Source of the DNA: Rhizophagus irregularis
Taxonomy: Eukaryota; Glomeromycota; Glomeromycetes; Glomerales; Glomeraceae
Assembly (NCBI RefSeq): GCF_026210795.1
Contig: NC_089432.1
Span: 5,394,001 to 5,458,000, forward strand
Length of the DNA: 64,000 nucleotides
Reading direction: 5' to 3'
Positions 36,090 to 46,786 of this stretch are shown piece by piece; position 1 is the first letter of the stretch; each line of letters begins with the position of its first letter. The notes under the pieces are model-generated. The model saw only the letters and a program-made list of their open reading frames with translations. It made no database searches and was not told where the DNA came from. The position numbers were made by a program, and so were the translations under genes.

Positions 36090-36731
36090 AATATCAAATT
36101 TTCATTAATATAAAAAATTCTGGTAATATGTTTTTTCCACTATGAAATTCCTTATGAAAATATCCTAATACATATAAATTTTTAAAAAATAACATAAATA
36201 TTCTAAAATAAAATGTCACTAAAGAAACAAAATCTTAAATTACATAATCGTTATAATTTTTTTTTAATTCCATAAAATTTAAATAGAACTATCAAATTCC
36301 AATATGTTTTAAGTAAGCTATTATTAAAATAAAATATTAATTAAAATTTAATTTTTAAAATAAATAATACAAAATAAAAAACAAATATATATAAAAAATA
36401 TACCTTATCGTTCGTTATAAAATAATCAACTGAAATATTATGAGATCCATTGAAACCTTTTCAAAACAAATTTCATGGGTTCGAATACTCTTCTTTTCAA
36501 ACTTTCATCATGTTGTTTAATATAATTTGCTTTACCATCAATCCATGTTTCTGAATATGCTTTGACAATTCCGCCTTCACCAATTTGTTTTATATCTTCA
36601 AATCTATCAAATGGTATCGATTCAAGAAATTTATCGTAAATTATATTTTTAATATAATTATTTTTACTGGTCCTTTCTTTTATTATGTAATATTTTTCAT
36701 TTAATAATATTTCAGTTGAGGACTTGTCCAT
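36090..36731 (-). pseudogene. Protein kinase relic (N-lobe plus decayed catalytic loop)
   Basis: The ATG at 36731 opens 97 codons: a linker, then PFDRFEDIKQIGEGGIVKAYSETW (glycine loop with the Phe/Tyr and second part altered) and KFVLKRF. An extra base in AAAAGGTTTCAATGG shifts the frame; the continuation NGSHNISVDYF is visible in the next frame, followed by a GTATAT donor. Near 36130-36180 a second fragment reads YFHKEFHSGKNIL, a degenerate version of the IHRDFHSGNIL catalytic loop with the HRD motif destroyed. The rest of the kinase is missing. Confidence 0.75.
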
Positions 36732-37979
36732 ATTTATTTTTTTTTTTTTTTTTTTTTACATTTTCGGTTGGAAAAAAATTTTTATCGATTTTTTTTTTTA
36801 ATTTCTTTTTTTTTCTTTCTAATCAATAAGGATAAAAGGGGAAATAACATTCCAAAATTAGAATTTAGTAGATTTTTATGGAATAAATAAATAAGGTTGA
36901 TCCGGATAAAACGGAGTTACTGATCCTGATCGACAATAATTCGGGGCTTAACAAATGCCGGTAAATCCTAATTTTGTGTCACCTGAAATATCATTTTACC
37001 TCGAAATTGCTACAAAATAATCAAATAATTATTTAATTCACCGAAAAAAACTCTTTTACCTAACTTTGTAAAAGAAGTATTTTATAATGTCACCAAGAAG
37101 AAATATTCTTCGTTCGCGTTACTGTATACACAAAAAAAATTATTAAAATAACAATTTAATTTATTTAAAGTTCACGGATAAGGATATTAATTTAGTTAAA
37201 ATTATTAAACTTGCTAGTTGTTTATACTTGAATTATGAATTACAATAGGTAACAATATTTGTTAAGATTTCGTAACGTTGGCTGATGCATAAGATTTTAT
37301 TGTAATCACATGATGATCAAAATTTGAGCACATGATATCAATTTTCAAATTGTAACGTAAGCATATTGTATATTTGATATTTTGACGTGAGTTTTATACT
37401 TAAACTTTCTGAAAACCTCGCTAACCAAAACAGACTTTATCAAAAAGAATATCATGTCCTTCATACTTCGTAACGATCTTTTTGAATTTTGTCACAAATT
37501 TTTATTCATCTTTAAAAGTTAATTAAAGGACAAACCTGCGAAATAATGACCTTCTAATTTAGTTATTAGGAGATTTTGATAGCTTTCTTTGTACAGCTTA
37601 CACTCAGTTTAATGTAATTTCTGCCTTCTCATTCAACATACATAATTCTATTAATTCTTGTAGTTAGAAATGTAAATTTACGACTATATTTTCCGACTGT
37701 ATAAATTATATTTATTATGGTATAGTACCGTGGCTTTTTATAGTATATAATTGAGTTATGATTTGTTTGCCATATTTTCGAAAAAAAAACTAAAGGTAAA
37801 TTTGGAAAAATTATAAATTCATTGACATATTAATCCGATTGAAATTAATTTAATTTTACTTATAGGCCGAGAATGGAATTTTGAGTAAATCGTGTTTACT
37901 CAAAATAGGATATAATATAGTTGCTGTTAAAACATTAAGCATTGACCGATTGACGTTAAAAGAATACATTATATTTAGT
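36732..37979. other. Intergenic region
   Basis: Long T runs directly upstream of the kinase relic, then AT-rich sequence with no coding signal on either strand. Confidence 0.5.
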
Positions 37980-38599
37980 TAGCATGATTTTCAAATAAGC
38001 AAATTATTATAATGTATATTTTTTATTTTAATAAAATTCATATCACATAACATAATCGCGATTTTGTGTTGCACAAAAGTAGTTATTTTCATTTTATTGA
38101 CGTCAATTTAATTGCGTATACTAGTGATTTTGAAACTTGATGAGATGATCCTATTCTTGTTATCAAATTAATTAAATTTGTAATACATGTAGTAACTTTA
38201 TTTGTTACTTTATTTGTTATTTAAATATATATGATATTGGAAAAATATTTATTATGTTCGTTCTCATACACGATATTTTTTTTTTTTTACAATGAAATTT
38301 TGTTTTAGAAATAATTTTTGATTAAATTTAACGTTATTATTAATAATTAAACTTTTTATATATAATCAATCAGGCTCTGTAAAAGACAACTGTAGTCGTG
38401 AAACCAAAAATAAAAAAAAATTATGATCGTACGAAAGTTTACGTTACAACACTTTTATACAGTAAAAACAACTATTAGGCCGTTATATATATTATACAAA
38501 AAAAGAGTAAAGTTTTTTTTTAAAAAAAAAGAAAATTACAGTTTTATTTTCTCTTAATATTCTCTTCCTTTTTTTTTTATTGCATCATCTTTATCAATT

Positions 38600-38812
38600 T
38601 CATTTCTCATGTACGTTTAAATCACGAGGTTGATACAAAAATCACGTAAATCATTCCTTTTTAGTTAATGCCGGGTTGAAATCTATTACTTTTCTTGGAC
38701 ACTAACCGAAATCATCATAATTGTGGCCCGAAAAAGCACGTACAGCAGTCGTACAGCTAATGGTAAAGCTACCTTCTGACTTTTTATATACATTTCGGGG
38801 TCCTTCTTTAAT
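38600..38812 (-). repeat. Dispersed AAGGTCAGAGGC repeat, copy c
   Basis: Read on the minus strand it starts AAGGACCCCGAAATGTATATA and continues AAAAAGTCAGAAGGTAGC, TTACCATTAGCTG, ATTATGATGATTTCGG. It is the counterpart of copy b at 23125-23300. Confidence 0.75.
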
Positions 38813-39475
38813 ATCAAAATAATTACTGTTAGAATATAATCTTTCAAACTAGTATATCTCTACACAAACAACATAAAAGCTAATTACTGTGTTTCCAATT
38901 TTTTATAAAAAGATTTATAATAAAATTCCAAAAAAATAGCTTATTTACACTCATCTTTCTTTTCCATACCAGATTGCGAGTGGATGGGTTTAAAAATGTA
39001 ATCAATATTAGTTCGATTTATACCTGACTTTTATCCTGGTATTCAAATATACTATTATAAAAATGTAGATAAATTAATTAATTATTATTGACATTCTGTT
39101 ATTAAATAATTGATCTAATTGATCTGAATTGATATTATAAAAAAAAATAAAAATATATTTGTGAAAATAATTTCTTTCACAATAAATTATTAATTAAATC
39201 GAATTATTATTTTGTTTCATCATATTACTTTTATGAAAAGAACAAAATATCTCTAAAAAATTGAAGGATTAAAATTCACAAGTTTACAAATTCAAGAATT
39301 ATTGTATCATGAATCTTTATGATAACGAGTAATAATCAATCACGAAATTCTTGTAGTAAACCTAAAAAATAAATTTATGATTGTATGTGATTTATTACTA
39401 ATTTAGTAATATATTTATAAGATACACGTTTAAAAATTATGATTCTAGACATCGATATCAAACATATAGTAAATA

Positions 39476-39650
39476 GGACCCGAAGTATACTTAAAAAGGT
39501 CAGGCTCGAATTTGCGTAGAGCCAACCAAGAAAAAATCATGAAAACCTTTCCTTTTATAGATAATTGATGGAAAACTATTACTTTTTTGGGAACAGACCG
39601 AAATTATCATCTAGAAAAAGTTTTACATATATACATCATTATACATTGAA
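39476..39650 (-). repeat. Dispersed AAGGTCAGAGGC repeat, copy d (with degenerate twin at 42100-42240)
   Basis: AGGACCCGAAGTATAC and TCATGAAAACCTTTCCTTTTATAGATAATT match copy a in reverse. The same sequence precedes F-box copy 5, so it was present before the tandem duplication of copies 4 and 5. Confidence 0.65.
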
Positions 39651-39750
39651 CTATTGAGTCACGTTTGTGTAGCAGACACAAATTCCTATGTAAAACTGAA
39701 GTCATGTAAAATAATATGATGTAATAGTCAAATTAGTGACTCTCTCTCTC

Positions 39751-39758
39751 TATAAATA
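39751..39758 (+). promoter_or_regulatory. TATA box of F-box copy 4
   Basis: TATAAATA follows a CT-repeat and lies 70 bp before the start codon. A conserved CTCCCTTTTAGATTCTCTTTTATTTCT leader and an A24 run separate it from the ATG. Confidence 0.5.
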
Positions 39759-39820
39759 TTACTTTTTTCTCCCTTTTAGATTCTCTTTTATTTCTAAAAA
39801 AAAAAAAAAAAAAAAAAAAA

Positions 39821-41224
39821 ATGTCAAAATTAAATCATGATGTTCTTTATGAAATTTTTCAAAATTTACAAGACTTAATTAATATGACATATACAAATGA
39901 TCCGGATAATTTAAATAAAATGATAAATTATAAAGAATTTCTACGTTCTCAATTTTCTTGTTTGTTAGTTAACAAGAATTGGTGTGGAGTCATGATTCCA
40001 TTTTTATGGAGTAATCCTTTTAAATATGCCTATAAAGCTCATATAAAGAGTTCATTATTCAAAATTATCATTTCACATTTACCGGATAATTCAATTAAAT
40101 TATTAAAAGATGAAAATATCATTGAAACAAATTTTCAAAAGCTAAAACTTTCATTTAATTATGTTAGATTTTGTAAATATTTTAATGATATTCATAATAC
40201 CTGTACTGAAATTTTATTGAGAGAAGAAATTTATAAGTTTTTTATTAGTGAATGTTCATCTATAAAATCTTTAAATACAAAAATGATATGTTATCCAATA
40301 TTAAAATATCCAGGAGCAAATATTTCTCTTTCAAATCTTTATGAGTTAGATTGTATTACAAATTATCAAGATTTTTATTATGAATTGGCACAAATGTGCA
40401 AATCAATAGAAAAAATTCATGTAGTAAATGATTACTATGAAGAATCTTTTGGAGTCGTTAAATTAATTGAAATGCAAACACAAATTAAATACGTGTTTAT
40501 AGATGGATTTTATGATGAATGCAAAAAGATTATTCAGGCTTTAGAAAAACATGTAAATTCAATTATTCATTTAGAAATTACTGAATATACATCTGCCATA
40601 CATTTTCTCATTCTAAAATTAATTAATCTACGATATTTAAAAGTACTATATAATGGTTATTGGATACTAGAGAAGTATGTAATATATTTAAATTATCATA
40701 ACCTTCGAGTACTTGATTTGCATCACATATCACTTGATATAGCTATAAATATTATTAAAAATACTAATGGAAATCTTTGGAAAATTAGGATTGGAAATAC
40801 TAAATATTATGATAAGACAAAAGAATATAATCAGACAATACACAAATATTGTCCAAATATAAAATATGTAACAGTATTTTTGGATAGAGATGGAACCCTG
40901 GAAGGATTAGAGAAAATCTTCATCAAATGTCAACACTTGGAAGCAATAGATATAAATAAAGAAATTAATTATAAATATATTGATAAATTTCTGAATTTGT
41001 TGCTTGAATTAGCTCCACTCACTTTATGCAAAATTCACATTTATGATATATCTAATTGCTTTGATTCTGATGAATCTTTAAAATTATTTCTTATTAATTG
41101 GGGTCATCATAAAGGTAAAAAAACTTTACATTTATATTGTGATAGTGATTATACAGACATAATTAGAGATATTATACATAAATATGATATTAAGGATTTT
41201 TGGAATTATTATATTTCATGGTAA
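39821..41224 (+). CDS. F-box/LRR-type protein, copy 4 (intact, 467 aa)
   Basis: MSKLNHDVLYEIFQNLQDLI and CLLVNKNWCGVMIPFLW mark the F-box; the remaining 400 residues are the same degenerate leucine-rich region as in the other copies and end DFWNYYISW. It is an intronless full-length frame. The start is unambiguous because the preceding 20+ bases are all A and the same MSKLN start is shared by the whole family. It is the tandem partner of copy 5 and the mirror partner of copy 3. Probable SCF adaptor (inference). Confidence 0.86.
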   Translation: MSKLNHDVLYEIFQNLQDLINMTYTNDPDNLNKMINYKEFLRSQFSCLLVNKNWCGVMIPFLWSNPFKYAYKAHIKSSLFKIIISHLPDNSIKLLKDENIIETNFQKLKLSFNYVRFCKYFNDIHNTCTEILLREEIYKFFISECSSIKSLNTKMICYPILKYPGANISLSNLYELDCITNYQDFYYELAQMCKSIEKIHVVNDYYEESFGVVKLIEMQTQIKYVFIDGFYDECKKIIQALEKHVNSIIHLEITEYTSAIHFLILKLINLRYLKVLYNGYWILEKYVIYLNYHNLRVLDLHHISLDIAINIIKNTNGNLWKIRIGNTKYYDKTKEYNQTIHKYCPNIKYVTVFLDRDGTLEGLEKIFIKCQHLEAIDINKEINYKYIDKFLNLLLELAPLTLCKIHIYDISNCFDSDESLKLFLINWGHHKGKKTLHLYCDSDYTDIIRDIIHKYDIKDFWNYYISW

Positions 41225-42360
41225 TATACATGAGTATGTATGCAGAGAAAATGAAATTAATATAATTCATATTAGGATGAGTAGTAATATATTTGTTTGT
41301 ATAAGATAAATAAAATGAGTTATTAAAATTTTAGAAAAATAAAGCAAATTTAAACTTTTGAAGTTTTTATACTTTTAAGAATATCAAATTTTAAGAAGTA
41401 TAAAGTAGTGGTTAATGGCATATATAATTCATATTCCTGTCATAAGTCATAACAGTTATTATTATGATAATTTCAATATCTAAAAGAATTCTTATTAAAT
41501 AGTTTATTTTATGCGAGAAATTGAGTATGAAACAAAATGTTTTAAAGTAATAAAATCATAATTTCACAAATAACTAAGATTTATAATAAAATTCCAAAAA
41601 ATAACTATTTACACTCATCTTTTCTTTTCCATACTAGATTACGGTGGATGGGTTTAAAAATGTAATCAATATTCTTTCGATTTACATCCTGATATTCAAA
41701 TTTACTATTATAAAAATGAAGAATATTGAAGATAAAACTAATTAATTATTAATTGTCATTCTGTTATTAAATAATTGATCTGAAAATTGATATTATAAAA
41801 AAGTAAAAATAGATTGGAGAATATATTAATTAAAATGAATACTATTTTGTTTCATCATATTACTTTTATGAAGAGAACAAATATCTAAAAAATTGATGGC
41901 TTAAAATTCACAAGTTTACAAATTCAGAATTATTGTATTATGGATCTTTATGACAACGAGTAATAATCAATCACGAAATTCTTTGAGTAAATCTAAAAAT
42001 AAATTTATGATGATTGTATATAATTTATTACTAATTTAGTAATATATTTATAGATACACGTTTAAAAATTATGATTCTAGACATATCAAACATGTAGATA
42101 AGACCCTTTAAAAGGGCATTTCGAATTTGCGTAGAGCCAACCAAGAAAAAATCATGAAAACCTTTCCTTTTATAGATAATTGATGGAAAACTATTACTTT
42201 TTTGGGAACAGACCGAAATTATCATCTAGAAAAAGTTTTACATATATACATATATTATACATTGAACTATTGAGTCACGTTTGTGTAGCAGACACAAATT
42301 CCTATGTAAAACTGAAGTCATATAAAATAATTTGATGTAATAGTCAACTTAGTGACTCTC

Positions 42361-42368
42361 TATAAATA
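42361..42368 (+). promoter_or_regulatory. TATA box of F-box copy 5
   Basis: The same TATAAATATTACTTTTTTC context as upstream of copy 4, 55 bp before the start codon; the difference in spacing is mainly the length of the A-run. Confidence 0.5.
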
Positions 42369-42415
42369 TTACTTTTTTCTCCCTTTTAGATTCTCTTTTA
42401 TTTCTAAAAAAAAAA

Positions 42416-43816
42416 ATGTCAAAATTAAATCATGATGTTCTTTATGAAATTTTTCAAAATTTACAAGACTTAATTAATATGACATGTACAAATGATCCGG
42501 ATAATTTAAATAAAATGATAAATTATAAAGAATTTCTACGTTCTCAGTTTTCTTGTTTGTTAGTTAACAAGAATTGGTGTGAAGTCATGATTCCATTTTT
42601 ATGGAGTAATCCTTTTGAATATGCCTATAAAACTCATATAAAGAGTTCATTATTCAAAATTATCATTTCACATTTATCAGATAATTCAATTAAATTATTA
42701 AAAGATGAAAATATCATTGAAACAAATTTTCAAAAGCTAAAACTTTCATTTAATTATGTTAGATTTTGCAAATATCTTAATGATATTCATTATATCTGTA
42801 CTAAAAGGTTATTGGAAGAAGAAGTTTATAAGTTTTTTATTAGTGAATGTTCATCTATAAAATCTTTGAATTCAAAAATGTTATTATATTATCCAATATT
42901 AAAATATCCAGGTGCAAATATTTCTCTTTCAAATCTTTATGAGTTATATAGTATTACATATGATCAAGATTTTTATTATGGATTGGCACAAATATGCAAA
43001 TCAATAGAAAAACTTCATGTAGTAATTGATTATGAAGAATCTCCTGGAGTTGTTAAATTAATTGAAATGCAAACACAAATTAAATACGTGTTTTTAGATG
43101 GATATTATGAATGCAAAAAGATTATTCAGGCTTTAGAAAAACATGTAAATTTAATTATTCATTTAGAAATGGCTCAATATACATCTTCTATACATTTTCT
43201 CATTCCAAAATTAATTAATCTACGATATTTAAAAGTAGTTGATTATTATTATAATTGTACACTAAAGAAGTATGTAATATATTTAAATCATCATAACCTT
43301 CAAGTACTTGATTTGCATCGCATATCACTTGATATAGCTATAAATATTATTAAAAGTACCAATGGAAATCTTTGGAAAATTAGGATTGGATATACTCATC
43401 AATATTATGATAAGGCAAAAGAATATAATCAGACAATACACAAATATTGTCCAAATATAAAATATGTGACAGTATTTTTGAATGAAGGTGGAACCCTGGA
43501 AGAATTAGAGAAAATTTTCATCAAATGTCAACACTTGGAAGCAATATATATATATAAAAAAATTAATTATAAATATATTGATAAATTTCTAAATTTGTTG
43601 CTTGAATCAGCTCCACTCACTCTATGCAAAATTCATATTTGTAATATATCTGATTGCTTTAGTTCTAATGAATCTTTAAAATTATTTCTTATTGATTGGG
43701 GTCATCATAAAGGTAAAAAAACTTTACATTTATATAGTAGTGATACAGGGATAAATAGAGATATTGTACATAAATATGATATTAAGGATTTTTGGAATTA
43801 TTATATTTCATGGTAA
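42416..43816 (+). CDS. F-box/LRR-type protein, copy 5 (intact, 466 aa)
   Basis: Nearly the same protein as copy 4 through the F-box (MSKLNHDVLYEIFQ, LLVNKNWCEVM) and C-terminus (KDFWNYYISW). The changes are concentrated in the middle, for example KMLLYYPILKY and VVDYYYNCTLKKY, with small in-frame indels. Intronless. Upstream 0.8 kb and downstream 0.35 kb are also duplicated with copy 4, which indicates a tandem segmental duplication of about 2.65 kb. Confidence 0.86.
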   Translation: MSKLNHDVLYEIFQNLQDLINMTCTNDPDNLNKMINYKEFLRSQFSCLLVNKNWCEVMIPFLWSNPFEYAYKTHIKSSLFKIIISHLSDNSIKLLKDENIIETNFQKLKLSFNYVRFCKYLNDIHYICTKRLLEEEVYKFFISECSSIKSLNSKMLLYYPILKYPGANISLSNLYELYSITYDQDFYYGLAQICKSIEKLHVVIDYEESPGVVKLIEMQTQIKYVFLDGYYECKKIIQALEKHVNLIIHLEMAQYTSSIHFLIPKLINLRYLKVVDYYYNCTLKKYVIYLNHHNLQVLDLHRISLDIAINIIKSTNGNLWKIRIGYTHQYYDKAKEYNQTIHKYCPNIKYVTVFLNEGGTLEELEKIFIKCQHLEAIYIYKKINYKYIDKFLNLLLESAPLTLCKIHICNISDCFSSNESLKLFLIDWGHHKGKKTLHLYSSDTGINRDIVHKYDIKDFWNYYISW

Positions 43817-44011
43817 TATACATGAGTATACAGAGAAAATGAAATCAATATAATTCATATTAGGAGGAGTAGTAATATATTTGTTTGTATAACATAAATA
43901 AAATAAGCCATTAAAATTTTAGAAAAATAAAGAAAATTTTAAACTTCTGATGATTTTATACTTTTAAGATGTCAAATTTTGAGAAGTTTAAATTTGTTAT
44001 TAATAGCATAT

Positions 44012-44370
44012 ATAATTCAAAAGTATTTTTGAATAAAGATGGAACTCTGGAAGAATTAGAAAAAATTTTTTTCAAATGTCAACACTTGGAAGCAATATGT
44101 ATGGATGATAAAATTAATTATACTGTAAATATATTGATAAATTTCTGGAATTGTTTCTTGAATCAGCTCCACTCAAAATTCATATTTATAATATATCTAG
44201 GTATTTTATTACTCAATCTTTAAAATTATTTGTTATTAATTGGTGTCTCAGCGTAAAGGTAAAAAAACTTTGCAGTTATATTATCAATTTATTGATTGTC
44301 CCAGAGATAGTGATATTGCACATATGACATTGATGATTTTGGAATTATTATATCACATGGCCATTTAAAT
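44012..44370 (+). pseudogene. F-box/LRR C-terminal fragment, copy 6
   Basis: Starts abruptly at KVFLNKDGTLEELEKIFFKCQHLEAI, corresponding to about residue 345 of the full-length copies, and continues with frameshifts through the final 110 residues (FITQSLKLFVINW, GKKTLQLYYQF, FWNYYIT-like). It is joined directly to 3' flank of copy 5 at TATATAATTCA|AAAGTATTT, so a deletion removed the 5' two thirds of a tandem copy. The ORF at 43969 that spans the junction begins in flanking DNA. Confidence 0.8.
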
Positions 44371-45349
44371 GTAATTATATATAGCATAAAAATGTAAATA
44401 AAAAGAAGTGAATGAATTTGATTAGGAATTATGAAATTGCATGGAAAGAAAATGTAGTCAATAGTAAAATATTTTAGTGTATAATATAAAAAATAAAGTA
44501 TAAAATTAAATTTTTAATGTTTTTATACTTTAAAAACTGAATGATTTAAACTAATTTAATTAATAACATATATAATGTCATAAGTTATAACAGTTATCAT
44601 TATAATAATTTTAACAACTTTTAGAAGCTCCATCATCAATTAAACTTTTGATAAATATCATACTAAATTTATTCTGTGAAAAATGAGTTTAAAATAAAAG
44701 TTTCAAAATAAATAAAACCATAGTTGCATGAACTATTTTCCAGTATACATCTTTATCAACCTACAGTAATATCTGACCACTTCTCATTTTTTTTTTTAAA
44801 AAAAAAACTTTATATTTTAAATAAGAGTAGGCAATAACAAAAAAATACCGAAGAAAATAAATTTGATACTTCAGAATAACATCAATAGATAGTTTATTTC
44901 CTGGGAATAAATTTTTTATCTTTTTCAGCTTTATTAAAGAATAAAATAATTGAGCCTAACACTTAGTATTACCTAACACATGCATTATTACTCTAAAATC
45001 TAAATGGATAATATTTTTCATGATTATTAATAACAATAAATCTGTTTAAAATTTATTTATATATAATAAGAAAGTAGTAAAACTTTTAAAATTTGTTTTA
45101 TTAGTCTGTGTAATATTTATTACTAGTTTTTCCTATTATGAAATTGTTACAACAAATGGAAAATCAAAATGTGGAATAGTACACTATGTAATATGACTGA
45201 ACTTGTTAAAATAATGATTGATAACTATAATCAACTTTGTAATTTTTTCTCAATGTGATTGCTTAATAATTATTATGATACAATTTATTAGTAAAAATAA
45301 TTTCTCATTTCTTTTTGCTCTTTTTCTTTTTATTTCTGGAAAAAAAAAA
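44371..45349. other. Intergenic spacer, F-box unit flanks
   Basis: 3' flank of copy 6 and 5' flank of copy 7, with partial homology to 14553-14720. No separate gene is seen. Confidence 0.5.
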
Positions 45350-46786
45350 ATGTCAAAATTAAATCATGATGTACTTAATTATATCTTTCAAGATTTATTT
45401 AACTTAATTAGTACCAATTCAAATAATGAAGAAAAATACAATAAATCTCTACATTCTTGTTTGCTAGTAAATAAACTTTGGTGTGAAATTATGATTCCAA
45501 TTTTATGGAGTTATCCTTGCAAATATGTTTTTAAAAAAAATTTATTGTTCAATATTATCATTTCACATTTACCAGATAATACAATTAATAATATCATTTC
45601 GAATTTACCAGATAATACAAATAAAACTTTGAAAGATAAAAATATCATTGAAACGAATTTCAAAAAGCAAAAACTTTCATTTAATTATGTTAGATTTTGT
45701 AAATATCTTAATGATATTCATGAGATTTTTCCAATCGATTCAATTTTATTGAGAGAAGAACTTTATAAGCTTTTTATTAGTGAATGTTCATTTATAAAAT
45801 GTTTAAGTCTTGATATGTTAAGTTATAATATATATAAATATCCAGGAGCAAATATTTCTCTTTCAAATCTATATGAGATATATTGTTATCATAAAATTGA
45901 TCAGGATTTTTGTCATGGGTTGGCACAAATATGCAGATCAATAGAAAAAATTTATGTGAAAATTTATGGTGAAAAAAGTTCTGGAGTTGCTAAATTAATT
46001 GAGATGCAAAATCAGATTAAATACATATTTATAGATGGACCTTTTAATTGCAAGGAGATAGTTCAGGCTTTAGAAAAACATGTAAATTCAATTATTCATT
46101 TAGAAATGACTCAATATACATCTACTATACATTTTCTCATTCCAAAATTAATTAATCTACAATATTTAAAAGTAGATGATAATTATTGTGAACTAAAGAA
46201 ATATGTAGTATATTTAAATCATTATAACCTTAAAGCACTTGATTTATGTTTCTTATCTTCACTTGATATAGCTATAAGTATTATTAAAAATACCAATGGA
46301 AATCTTTGGAGAATTAGAATTGAAAATACTGATAATACTGATAAGGCAAAAGAATATAATAAGACAATACACAAATATTGTCCAAATATAAAATATGTAA
46401 CAGTATTTTTGAATAGAGATGGAACCCTGAAAGAATTAAAAAAAAATTTCATCAAATGTCAACACTTGGAAGCAATAGATATAAATGATGAAATTAATAC
46501 TAAATATATTGATGAATTAATAGATTTGTTAGCTGAATTCGCTTCACCCACTTTATGCAAAATTCACATTGATAATATTAAAAGCTATTATGATGAACAA
46601 ACTTTAAACTATTTTCTTATTAATTGGGGTAATCGTATACTAGGTAAAAAAACTTCCCCTTTATATAGTAATGTTTATTATCAAGATTTTGCACACATAT
46701 ATAATAATGATTTTTGGAATAATTATATTACATGGAATTATAAAGTCCGTACAGCAAAAAGAGTCCGGTGTTTAGTAGTGAGATAA
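45350..46786 (+). CDS. F-box/LRR-type protein, copy 7 (478 aa, extended C-terminus)
   Basis: The start is placed at 45350 (MSKLNHDVLNYIFQDLFNL) because every paralogue starts there after an A-run; the 44 codons open upstream are hydrophobic 5' flank. F-box, then the leucine-rich region. It differs most from copies 4 and 5 and carries a duplicated NIISHLPDNT/NIISNLPDNT segment near residues 65-90. Where the others stop after YISW, this one has TGGAATTATAAA and reads on for 16 basic residues (KVRTAKRVRCLVVR), a stop-codon loss or replaced end. It shares YEIYC and SSLDIA segments with copy 1. Confidence 0.83.
   Translation: MSKLNHDVLNYIFQDLFNLISTNSNNEEKYNKSLHSCLLVNKLWCEIMIPILWSYPCKYVFKKNLLFNIIISHLPDNTINNIISNLPDNTNKTLKDKNIIETNFKKQKLSFNYVRFCKYLNDIHEIFPIDSILLREELYKLFISECSFIKCLSLDMLSYNIYKYPGANISLSNLYEIYCYHKIDQDFCHGLAQICRSIEKIYVKIYGEKSSGVAKLIEMQNQIKYIFIDGPFNCKEIVQALEKHVNSIIHLEMTQYTSTIHFLIPKLINLQYLKVDDNYCELKKYVVYLNHYNLKALDLCFLSSLDIAISIIKNTNGNLWRIRIENTDNTDKAKEYNKTIHKYCPNIKYVTVFLNRDGTLKELKKNFIKCQHLEAIDINDEINTKYIDELIDLLAEFASPTLCKIHIDNIKSYYDEQTLNYFLINWGNRILGKKTSPLYSNVYYQDFAHIYNNDFWNNYITWNYKVRTAKRVRCLVVR

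Larger units (their letters stand above)
37980..41250 (+). repeat. Right arm of large inverted duplication
   Basis: Reverse complement of the left arm as described for 18638-23800. The match fades at about 37980. Within the clusters the unit about 38910-41570 (5' flank, F-box copy 4, 3' flank) is repeated directly as 41580-43960, so tandem duplication is also present in this arm. Confidence 0.8.
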
